Under the pieces are notes generated by a model. It worked only from the letters and a program-made list of their open reading frames with translations. It had not been told where the DNA came from and made no database searches. This document shows, one piece after another, positions 1 through 5,745 of a stretch of 5,745 nt of DNA (within the stretch, counting starts at the first letter, position 1; the number at the start of each line of letters is the position of its first letter). The position numbers and the translations under genes were made by a program. The stretch comes from Flavobacteriia bacterium (GTDB lineage: Bacteria; Bacteroidota; Bacteroidia; Flavobacteriales; Flavobacteriaceae), in assembly GCA_011330545.1 (NCBI GenBank), contig DRQI01000094.1:1-5745 (forward strand), in the 5' to 3' direction.

Positions 1-298
1 ACAGGCCTTGAACTATGCTTACTTTATCAGGAATTCCCGGGCTTTTCATTGCGATATCAGCATCCAAAATATCTTCTTTGGTATGTTTTCTTTCTTCGAA
101 ACGAATCTCATTATGTAAAAGAACTTCTCTATGTTTTTTAGTTATTGTTCCACTATCTGAAACAAACACATCATATCCTTTTTGTGTTGCAAGAATTGCC
201 GTTCCTACGCCACTTTCTCCGGCACCGAGTACAACCAACTTTTCGATTTTTGATTTTCGATTTTCGATTGACGGTTGTATTTTTAACTTCCCACTCAT
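1..298 (-). CDS. murD: UDP-N-acetylmuramoylalanine--D-glutamate ligase MurD, N-terminal part
   Basis: MurD is the cytoplasmic ATP-dependent ligase that adds D-glutamate to UDP-MurNAc-L-Ala, the step before MurE. Only the first 99 codons are inside the window. They cover the N-terminal UDP-binding Rossmann-like domain: KLVVLGAGESGVGTAIL (20-36) with its glycine-rich turn, GYDVFVSD (41-48), and KSPGIP (85-90). The ATPase and C-terminal domains lie beyond base 1. The chosen ATG at 298 is the first start after an in-frame TAG at 311-313. It adds about 19 residues before the point where family members usually begin (M-K-x-LVVLG). That extension contains NRKSKIEK, encoded by a degenerate 7-bp repeat. 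A start at the TTG at 238 would remove it but would fall inside the first beta strand. Identity is secure; the exact start is less certain. Confidence 0.95.
   Translation of the reverse strand, partial: MSGKLKIQPSIENRKSKIEKLVVLGAGESGVGTAILATQKGYDVFVSDSGTITKKHREVLLHNEIRFEERKHTKEDILDADIAMKSPGIPDKVSIVQGL
244..269 (-). repeat. Degenerate 7-bp tandem repeat inside the 5' end of murD
   Basis: On the plus strand the unit CGATTTT occurs at 244-250, as TGATTTT at 251-257, again as CGATTTT at 258-264, and as a partial CGATT at 265-269. That is about 3.7 copies with one substitution. Because 7 is not a multiple of 3, successive units are read in different frames on the minus strand, giving residues 10-19 of the murD product (SIENRKSKIE). 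Tracts of this kind, translated as alternating IENRKSK-like peptides, are in my recollection common simple repeats in Bacteroidota genomes, but I cannot check copies elsewhere. A change of one or two units would shift the murD frame relative to the ATG at 298. Confidence 0.85.
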
Positions 299-306
299 TA
301 TTTCAT
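298..306 (-). other. Two-codon mini-ORF (ATG AAA TAA) touching the murD start
   Basis: Read on the minus strand, ATG at 306-304 is followed by AAA and then TAA at 300-298. The last A of the stop is the first base of the assigned murD ATG, so the junction reads TAATG. This geometry would allow termination and re-initiation at murD. It may instead be the remains of an older murD start codon, as explained in the findings. The reading is directly visible; any function is inference. Confidence 0.45.
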
Positions 307-334
307 AATTCTAAAACCTACATTCACAAATCTT
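299..334 (-). other. mraY-murD spacer, the longest non-coding gap in the window
   Basis: These 36 bp are AT-rich. I see no hairpin with a T-run that would act as a terminator, and no convincing match to the Bacteroidota promoter pattern. The only notable item is the two-codon mini-ORF at the murD end. The spacer therefore gives no reason to split the operon here. Confidence 0.6.
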
Positions 335-1573
335 TTACCTCACTTTCAGTGTTAGTATTGACAATACCGCCAACATGATTCCTATAATCCAAAAACGGAC
401 AACAATTTTACTTTCTTGGTATCCTTTCTTTTGGTAATGATGGTGCAATGGAGACATTAAAAAAATGCGTTTTCCTACACCGTATTTCTTCTTGGTATAT
501 TTAAAATAGCTTACTTGTAATGTGACAGATAGTACTTCTGCCATAAAAATTCCGGCTAAAATGGGTATCAATAATTCTTTGCGTACGGCGATAGCCAATA
601 CGGCGATGATTCCGCCGATGGTTAAACTCCCTGTATCACCCATAAAAACTTGTGCCGGATAGGTATTGTACCAAAGAAATCCTACTAGCCCGCCTACAAA
701 GGCACTGATGAAAATGGTCATTTCACCTGAATTAGGGATGTACATTACATTTAAATAATTGGCAAATATGATGTTACCTGATACCCATGCGAAAACTCCT
801 AAAGCCAAAACTATAATTGCTGAGGAGCCTGCTGCCAGGCCATCGATACCATCGGTTAAGTTGGCGCCGTTTGAAACGGCCGTAATAATAAACACCACCA
901 CAAGTATAAAGGCTATCCATGCATATTTTTCGGCACCGTCACCCATCCAACTTACGAGGTCTGAATAGTTAAACTCATTATCTTTAAAAAAGGGTACGGT
1001 TGTTTTTAGTGATTTGTGCTCTTCGCCAAACAGGCCTACTGTTGTTGTGGTTAATTGCCCTTGTGTTTGTACTGTTTGTGGATTTCTCAACTGTTCTTTA
1101 ACGACTACTTTGGGAGAAAAATACAAGGTCAGCCCTACGAATATGCCTAGTGTTACTTGCCCTAAGATTTTAAACCGGCCTTTTAAGCCTTCTTTATCTT
1201 TTTTAAATACTTTGATATAATCGTCGATAAAGCCTATCAAGCCCATCCATAGGGTAGTTACTAATAGAATAATGATATATACATTGTGCAATTTTGCAAA
1301 TAATAATACGGGTAAAAGTGTTGCCAGAATAATGATGAGTCCACCCATGGTTGGGGTTCCTGCTTTTTGAATTTGGCCGTCTAAGCCTAAATCTCTGACT
1401 GATTCGCCTATTTGCAAGCGCCTGAGTTTATTGATAATTTTCTTTCCGAAAATGGTTGATATCGCTAAAGAGAACACAAATGCCAACGCTGACCTAAAAG
1501 AGATATACTGAAACAGTGATGCTCCGGGCAGGTGATAGTGTTTTTCTAAATAATCAAATAAGTAATATAACAT
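335..1573 (-). CDS. mraY: Phospho-N-acetylmuramoyl-pentapeptide transferase MraY
   Basis: MraY is a polytopic membrane enzyme that transfers phospho-MurNAc-pentapeptide from UDP to undecaprenyl phosphate, producing lipid I and UMP. The sequence shows AGTPTMGG (71-78), the catalytic aspartate pair in FIDDYIKV (115-122), [12 protein letters not shown] (238-249), FMGDTGSL (310-317) and the histidine motif [11 protein letters not shown] (374-384), with many hydrophobic segments between them. At 412 residues it is about 50 longer than the E. coli enzyme (about 360). The extra length lies mainly in a polar, Thr- and Lys-rich stretch at about 152-213, between the fourth and fifth predicted helices. 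Enlarged MraY proteins are, as I recall, normal in Bacteroidota. The start is ATG at 1573, 14 bp after the murE stop, with no other start better supported. The gene appears complete, with all catalytic motifs intact. Confidence 0.97.
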   Translation of the reverse strand: MLYYLFDYLEKHYHLPGASLFQYISFRSALAFVFSLAISTIFGKKIINKLRRLQIGESVRDLGLDGQIQKAGTPTMGGLIIILATLLPVLLFAKLHNVYIIILLVTTLWMGLIGFIDDYIKVFKKDKEGLKGRFKILGQVTLGIFVGLTLYFSPKVVVKEQLRNPQTVQTQGQLTTTTVGLFGEEHKSLKTTVPFFKDNEFNYSDLVSWMGDGAEKYAWIAFILVVVFIITAVSNGANLTDGIDGLAAGSSAIIVLALGVFAWVSGNIIFANYLNVMYIPNSGEMTIFISAFVGGLVGFLWYNTYPAQVFMGDTGSLTIGGIIAVLAIAVRKELLIPILAGIFMAEVLSVTLQVSYFKYTKKKYGVGKRIFLMSPLHHHYQKKGYQESKIVVRFWIIGIMLAVLSILTLKVR

Positions 1574-1587
1574 CTATAGCGTTGGTT

Positions 1588-3051
1588 TTATTTTTGTAAT
1601 TCTTTTAAGGTTTCGGTAATGATTTTATAGTCATCAAAATCTGTTCGTATGCCATTAATTTCTTGATAGGCTTCATGCCCTTTGCCGGCAATCAATAAAA
1701 TATCTCCTCTTTCTGCTAATTTGCTCGCTGTTTTGATGGCTTGCTTTCTGTCTACAATCGACAGGAATTTTTTAAAATTTTGCGGTGCTACACCGGTTTC
1801 CATTTCTTCTATGATAGTTTGAGGATTTTCGGTTCTCGGATTATCGGAAGTGAAAATTGCCTGATTGGAAAGTTGGGTAGCAATATGTGCCATTTTCGGG
1901 CGTTTGGCTTTATCCCTATCTCCTCCACAGCCTACTACGGTAATTACCTGTTCATTATGTGTTCTAATGGCATTTATTGTTTCGAGTACATTTTTTAAGG
2001 CATCGGGGGTATGGGCATAATCTACAATAGCAGTAATGCCTCCTTCTGAAATCAAATATTGAAAGCGGCCGCTTACGCTTTCTAACTTACTGATTAACCG
2101 CAAATTCTCTATGGGTTCAATCCCTAGTAAATCTGCCGTTGCATAAATTGCCAAAATATTATAGGCATTGAAAGTGCCTATTAATTTTGTCCATACTTCA
2201 TTGTTATTGATAGTGAGCAACAATCCGTTAAGGCTATTTTCTAAAATTTTACCTTTATAATCTGCTACTGTTCTGAGGGCATAGGTATATTTTTTAGCAC
2301 CGGTATTTTGAAGCATAACCGCACCATTTTTATCGTCAATATTGACCAATGCGAAAGCCGTTTTTGGCAGTTGGTCAAAAAATATTTTTTTTACATCACG
2401 GTACTCAGCAAAAGAGTTGTGATAGTCTAAATGATCATGTGATAAATTGGTAAAAATACCTCCTGAAAAATGTAAGCCTTCGGTTCTTTTTTGGTGGATA
2501 CCGTGTGAACTCACTTCCATAAAGCAGTGGGTAACCCCATTATCTACCATAGACCGTAAATAGTTATTGATAGTAATTGAATCTGGGGTAGTATGCGTTG
2601 CCGGAAATTCTTGTGTGCCTACCAAGACTTTAACGGTAGACAGTAAACCTGCTTGATAGCCGGCGTTTTTAAACTGATGGTACAAAAGGGTAGCAACGGT
2701 GGTTTTTCCGTTAGTACCCGTGATTCCGATAAGTTGTAATTGCCGAGACGGATTGCCGTAAAAATTATCAGCCATAATAGCCAATGCTTTTTGGGTATCT
2801 TTTACCCTGACATAGGTTACCCCTGCCTTAATGGTTGGCGGTAACGTTTCACAGAGTATTGCGGTAGCACCGTTTTTTATAACCGACGATATGTATTGAT
2901 GGCCATCGGTAAGTGTACCCTTAATTGCAACAAACACATCATTATCGCCAATATTACGCGAATCAAAAGCAAGCGCATGTATATTGATATCGGTACTGCC
3001 GTGTACTAATTCTACAGCGACTCTATATAATATGTCTTTTAACTTTTTCAC
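1588..3051 (-). CDS. murE: UDP-N-acetylmuramoyl-tripeptide synthetase MurE (meso-diaminopimelate-adding)
   Basis: MurE is a cytoplasmic ATP-dependent ligase that adds the third amino acid to UDP-MurNAc-L-Ala-D-Glu. The 487 residues match the usual family length. The UDP-binding N-terminal domain (about 20-95) includes DSRNIGDNDVFVAIKG. The central ATPase domain has the P-loop TGTNGKTT (111-118), TTPDS (154-158), SSHG (181-184) and HDHLDYH (205-211), with Lys221 in the position of the lysine that is carbamylated in known Mur ligases. The C-terminal domain carries VDYAHTPD (343-350), DNPRTENP (403-410) and GKGHE (456-460). DNPR is the motif associated with meso-diaminopimelate rather than lysine, so a DAP-type wall is predicted. 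The start codon is GTG at 3051, overlapping the ftsI TGA as GTGA, an arrangement that favours translational coupling. No murF follows; mraY comes next after 14 bp. Confidence 0.97.
   Translation of the reverse strand: MKKLKDILYRVAVELVHGSTDINIHALAFDSRNIGDNDVFVAIKGTLTDGHQYISSVIKNGATAILCETLPPTIKAGVTYVRVKDTQKALAIMADNFYGNPSRQLQLIGITGTNGKTTVATLLYHQFKNAGYQAGLLSTVKVLVGTQEFPATHTTPDSITINNYLRSMVDNGVTHCFMEVSSHGIHQKRTEGLHFSGGIFTNLSHDHLDYHNSFAEYRDVKKIFFDQLPKTAFALVNIDDKNGAVMLQNTGAKKYTYALRTVADYKGKILENSLNGLLLTINNNEVWTKLIGTFNAYNILAIYATADLLGIEPIENLRLISKLESVSGRFQYLISEGGITAIVDYAHTPDALKNVLETINAIRTHNEQVITVVGCGGDRDKAKRPKMAHIATQLSNQAIFTSDNPRTENPQTIIEEMETGVAPQNFKKFLSIVDRKQAIKTASKLAERGDILLIAGKGHEAYQEINGIRTDFDDYKIITETLKELQK
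3048..3051 (-). other. 4-bp stop/start overlap between ftsI and murE (GTGA)
   Basis: The minus-strand GTGA contains the murE GTG start (3051-3049) and the ftsI TGA stop (3050-3048). Overlaps of this form usually indicate translational coupling, in which ribosomes finishing ftsI begin murE. There is no obvious Shine-Dalgarno sequence just upstream, which fits the weak use of that signal in Bacteroidota. Confidence 0.85.
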
Positions 3052-5027
3052 GAAAGTGTCAGTTCTATAATGGTGTTTTTATCTAATTTCTCTCCGGCTT
3101 TTACTGATTGGGCAACGACTTTTCCGGTACCTTTAAAATGTACTTTCATGCCCATATTTTCTAATATTGCTACGGCATCCATACCCGCCATATTTTTGAG
3201 GTTCGGCATACTATTGGATTCTTTTCGGGCAATCTTATAGTATTTATCAAAACTTGTATCGATACTTTTAGGATTGTCTTTTAAATTTTTAACCTCGTCG
3301 ATTGTTGGGGTTTCGGTATAAATTTTATGTGCTATTTGCTTGAAAACAGGGCCGGCAACATCGGCGCCGTAATACCCTATTTCTTTTTTGGGTTTGTGGA
3401 TAACAACGATACATGAATACTTCGGGTCATTGGCCGGAAAATACCCAACAAAGGATGAAATGTATTTTGTTTGGCCTGTCCAATATTCGGTTTGGCAAGT
3501 ACCCGTTTTGCCTGCCAATTCATAGTTTTTGTTGTAAATATTGGTAGCCGTTCCTCTTTTTACCACATTTTTCATTATCTCTTTTACTTTATCAATGGTT
3601 TCTTGCGAGCAGATTTTCGGATTAATTACTTCTTTTGTAAACTTTTGAATGACTTTATCTTGTGTTCTGATTTCTTTGATAAACCTAGGTTTTACCATTT
3701 CGCCATTATTGGCAACGGCATTGTAAAACGTCAAGGTTTGCATGGGGGTAATTGACACGCCATAACCATGTGTCATCCATGCTAAAGAGGTGCCATACCA
3801 GTTTTTCTTATCTTTTGGGTTTGGCAGGGTTGGAATGCCTTCGCCTTTAATAGGCAGTCCTAATTTTTTACCAATTTCCATTCGTCTTAATCCGTCAATA
3901 AACTTTTGAGGGTTTTGGCCATAGTATTTTTCAATTAGCTTAACAATACCAACATTTGAGGATACTTCAATAACTCTGGCAGCAGATATTTTTCCGTAAC
4001 CTCCCCTATGCGAATCTTTTACCGTTCTATCGTATACTTTATATTTTCCTTTTTCGGTATCTATGACGGTTGAAGTGTCAATTACTTTATCTTCCAGGGC
4101 AACCATAATACTCATCAATTTAAAGGTAGAACCGGGTTCGTGTGATTCGCCTACGGCATAATTCAAACGCTCGTAATACTTACCTTCTAAATTTCTTCCT
4201 AAATTGGCAATAGCCTTCACTTCGCCTGTTTTGGTTTCCATCACCACTACGGTACCGTGGTCGGCTTCATACCTTTCTAACTGTGCGAGCAAAGCATGAT
4301 GTGCAATGTCTTGAATGTTTAAATCTATGGTAGTAATTATATCCTTGCCGTCAACGGGTTCTACTTCATTGTTATCGTTTAAGGGTTTCCATTGCCCTTT
4401 TGCAATGCGTTGTTTTAGGCGTTTTCCGTTTTTGCCTTGCAGGTAGTTATGAAAATTCCCTTCAATGCCTACCCTTCCTCTATAATCGTCATAGCCAACA
4501 GCGCGCTCTGCTATTTTACCGATGGGGTGTTCTCTAACGGTACGTTGCTCTGCAATAAAACCGCCTTTATAAACCCCTAGTTTAAAAATGGGAAATGTTT
4601 TTATTTTTAGGTACTGATTATAGCTTAGGTCTCGGGTAATAAACAGGTACCTGTTTTTGTTTTTTCGGGCTTTTCGGATATAGTTTTCGTAAAAACCGGG
4701 TGTTTTACCAAGCATTTTAGAGAGTGCTTTGCTCAACCCTTTTATATTTTTTTCGAAATTTTCGGCTGATACGGTTACGGCATCCATACGGATATCGTAT
4801 TTAGAAACCGAAGTGGCCAACAGGCTGCCATCTGCGGTATATACATTACCCCTATTGGCTTTTATTTCGAAGTTTTTAACGGTTCTTGCTGCTGCTTTTT
4901 GGCGATACATATCTCCTTTAACAAATTGAATATCAATAAGTTTATACATAATCGCTATGGCAAATAAGAACATAAAACCTGCTAGCAAATACAATCTGTT
5001 CAATATGTTCTTTTTTTCTACTGCCAA
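3048..5027 (-). CDS. ftsI: Septal peptidoglycan transpeptidase FtsI (PBP3-like, class B PBP) with PASTA domain
   Basis: FtsI is a class B penicillin-binding protein that forms peptide crosslinks in septal peptidoglycan, working with FtsW. The 659-residue product has a short cytoplasmic tail, a membrane anchor at about 11-30, and a pedestal (PBP dimerisation) domain from about 55 to 225 that opens with NRGNVYTADGSLLATS (58-73). The transpeptidase domain spans about 257-570 and carries all three active-site motifs: STFK with nucleophile Ser300, SSN at 356-358, and KTGT at 507-510. A C-terminal PASTA domain covers about 607-659. The start is TTG at 5027, because a TAG lies two codons upstream and the product then begins MAVEKKNILNRLY, with the anchor immediately after. 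The gene begins 3 bp after the ftsL stop and its TGA overlaps the murE start by 4 bp. The length and motifs indicate an intact enzyme. Confidence 0.97.
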   Translation of the reverse strand: MAVEKKNILNRLYLLAGFMFLFAIAIMYKLIDIQFVKGDMYRQKAAARTVKNFEIKANRGNVYTADGSLLATSVSKYDIRMDAVTVSAENFEKNIKGLSKALSKMLGKTPGFYENYIRKARKNKNRYLFITRDLSYNQYLKIKTFPIFKLGVYKGGFIAEQRTVREHPIGKIAERAVGYDDYRGRVGIEGNFHNYLQGKNGKRLKQRIAKGQWKPLNDNNEVEPVDGKDIITTIDLNIQDIAHHALLAQLERYEADHGTVVVMETKTGEVKAIANLGRNLEGKYYERLNYAVGESHEPGSTFKLMSIMVALEDKVIDTSTVIDTEKGKYKVYDRTVKDSHRGGYGKISAARVIEVSSNVGIVKLIEKYYGQNPQKFIDGLRRMEIGKKLGLPIKGEGIPTLPNPKDKKNWYGTSLAWMTHGYGVSITPMQTLTFYNAVANNGEMVKPRFIKEIRTQDKVIQKFTKEVINPKICSQETIDKVKEIMKNVVKRGTATNIYNKNYELAGKTGTCQTEYWTGQTKYISSFVGYFPANDPKYSCIVVIHKPKKEIGYYGADVAGPVFKQIAHKIYTETPTIDEVKNLKDNPKSIDTSFDKYYKIARKESNSMPNLKNMAGMDAVAILENMGMKVHFKGTGKVVAQSVKAGEKLDKNTIIELTLS

Positions 5028-5030
5028 TTT

Positions 5031-5342
5031 CTATTCTTTTACTATAATTTTTTGTGGTGGATTTTCGGCGATATACAATCCTTTTGTCTCTAACTTTCTG
5101 ATAATTGTTGATTCCATCTTGAGTTTCATCAAATCTGAACGCGTCGCTACAAAAGCTGAGCGCAACTCTCTCATTTCTTTATTGAGCACTGCAATTTTTT
5201 GGACTTTTTTATCGATACTGTGTGAGCTGCCAATCATAATCAGGGCCAAGCTCGCTAAGAAAATGAGCATACCCCAATTTTTGGCGGCGCCTTCATCTAC
5301 TAAAAACTTTCCTTTTAATACGTTGTAAATGGTCTGTTTCAC
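5031..5342 (-). CDS. ftsL: FtsL-like cell division protein
   Basis: This is a 103-residue, single-pass membrane protein in the ftsL position between rsmH and ftsI. It has a short basic cytoplasmic tail, one hydrophobic segment at about 22-39 (WGMLIFLASLALIMIG), then a charged, heptad-like helix at about 43-84 that probably forms a coiled coil, and a short tail ending in PPQKIIVKE. This is the architecture of FtsL, which in well-studied bacteria pairs with FtsB and FtsQ and activates FtsW-FtsI. FtsL sequences diverge greatly, so the call rests on topology, size and position, plus resemblance to the FtsL-like family of Bacteroidota. The start is GTG at 5342: the frame has an in-frame TAG at 5361-5363 and no ATG between. 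The GTG lies 4 bp after the rsmH stop. The role in the divisome is inferred. Confidence 0.87.
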   Translation of the reverse strand: MKQTIYNVLKGKFLVDEGAAKNWGMLIFLASLALIMIGSSHSIDKKVQKIAVLNKEMRELRSAFVATRSDLMKLKMESTIIRKLETKGLYIAENPPQKIIVKE

Positions 5343-5346
5343 TTTT

Positions 5347-5745
5347 TTATATTCTTGTTGCTATTCTCAGTTTGGCGCTTCGTGCCCTATTATTATTTTT
5401 TATTTCTTCGGGGGTTGGTGTTATCAGCTTTCCTTTTTTGAAGGGAACTGTACTATTTCCGTAAAAATCTTTTTCGGGCTCTCCTTCAAATACCCCACTA
5501 CGGATAAAGCGTTTTACCAACCTGTCTTCTAAAGAATGGTATGAGATAACACTCAACTTACCTCCAATTACTATCAATTCTTCGGTTTGCAATAAGAATT
5601 CTTTCAAGGCTTCGAGCTCTTGATTGACTTCAATTCTTATGGCTTGAAAAACCTGCGCCATTATTTTATGTTCTTTATTTTTTGGCAAAAAGCGCTGTAA
5701 GGCGTCTTTTAACTGAAAACTCGTTTTAATTGGCTGTTCATTTCT
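5347..5745 (-). CDS. rsmH: 16S rRNA (cytosine-1402-N4)-methyltransferase RsmH, C-terminal part
   Basis: RsmH (MraW) uses S-adenosylmethionine to methylate N4 of C1402 in the decoding centre of 16S rRNA. The open frame runs to the window edge at 5745 without a start, giving 132 visible codons. Family members have about 300 residues, so the N-terminal half with most of the SAM-binding fold lies outside. Seen here are the helical stretch QVFQAIRIEVNQEL (visible residues 31-44), the family signature VISYHSLEDRLVKRF (66-80), and the closing NNRARSAKLRIA (118-129), all strongly typical of RsmH. An internal TTG at 5688 is not the start, because homologous sequence continues upstream of it. One oddity is IGGK at visible residues 60-63, where PGGR is usual. 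It is the most upstream gene seen, and its TAA stop lies 4 bp before ftsL. The identification is very secure. Confidence 0.97.
   Translation of the reverse strand, partial: RNEQPIKTSFQLKDALQRFLPKNKEHKIMAQVFQAIRIEVNQELEALKEFLLQTEELIVIGGKLSVISYHSLEDRLVKRFIRSGVFEGEPEKDFYGNSTVPFKKGKLITPTPEEIKNNNRARSAKLRIATRI

Noticed and set aside
244..269. The short repeats as a CRISPR array or protein-binding iterons
   Set aside because: Units are 7 bp, directly adjacent without spacers, degenerate and inside a coding sequence, which fits a simple tandem repeat.
15..378. Plus-strand open frames opposite the murD start and mraY end
   Set aside because: They lie antisense to well-supported murD and mraY sequence. 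The FDFRFS-like peptide is just the complement of the 7-bp repeat, and no family is recognisable.
759..1220. Plus-strand open frames opposite mraY (759-968 and 1014-1220)
   Set aside because: They are shadows of the mraY frame, with no start context or family resemblance; mraY itself carries all of its catalytic motifs.
1574..1587. A separate promoter or terminator between murE and mraY
   Set aside because: The 14-bp gap is too short, shows no hairpin or promoter pattern, and the genes on both sides run the same way.
5027..5031. The idea that the TAG between ftsL and ftsI is a broken gene or sequencing error
   Set aside because: Both products are full length with their expected domains, and separate ftsL and ftsI genes are the normal arrangement. 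The shared frame is most simply a coincidence of close spacing.
4957..5328. A 123-codon plus-strand open frame opposite the ftsL-like gene
   Set aside because: It is antisense to ftsL and the start of ftsI, has no recognisable domain, and its hydrophobic character mirrors the AT-rich membrane segments on the other strand.

Overview
The window is a continuous stretch of the division and cell wall (dcw) cluster of a Bacteroidota bacterium, most likely a member of the Flavobacteriia. That placement rests on four things: AT-rich coding DNA; the order rsmH, ftsL-like, ftsI, murE, mraY, murD with no murF between murE and mraY; a MraY of about 410 residues with an enlarged loop; and a FtsI with a C-terminal PASTA domain. 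It is inferred from remembered family features, not from a database search.

All genes lie on the minus strand, so transcription runs from high to low coordinates. From 5745 downward they are: the C-terminal 132 codons of rsmH (16S rRNA methyltransferase, cut by the window edge); a 103-codon ftsL-like gene; ftsI (septal transpeptidase, 659 codons); murE (UDP-MurNAc-tripeptide ligase, 487 codons); mraY (lipid I synthase, 412 codons); and the first 99 codons of murD (cut by the other edge). Spacings are 4 bp, 3 bp, a 4-bp overlap, 14 bp and 36 bp. No gene-free stretch exceeds 36 bp, and I see no terminator, tRNA, mobile element or CRISPR array. The layout suggests a single operon whose promoter lies outside the window.

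The products work together. MurE and MurD extend the cytoplasmic UDP-MurNAc-peptide, MraY moves it to the lipid carrier to make lipid I, and FtsI crosslinks the finished peptidoglycan at the septum, probably partnered by the FtsL-like protein. The DNPR motif in MurE predicts meso-diaminopimelate peptidoglycan.

This is mostly an ordinary housekeeping region, and I found no undescribed system. The best second look is the 5' end of murD. A run of degenerate 7-bp repeats is translated there as an unusual N-terminal extension, and the surrounding bases read as if about 59 bp had been inserted just after an ancestral ATG-AAA start. Less striking points are three consecutive genes with non-ATG starts (GTG, TTG, GTG) and an ftsL/ftsI junction in which the two genes share one frame across a single TAG.
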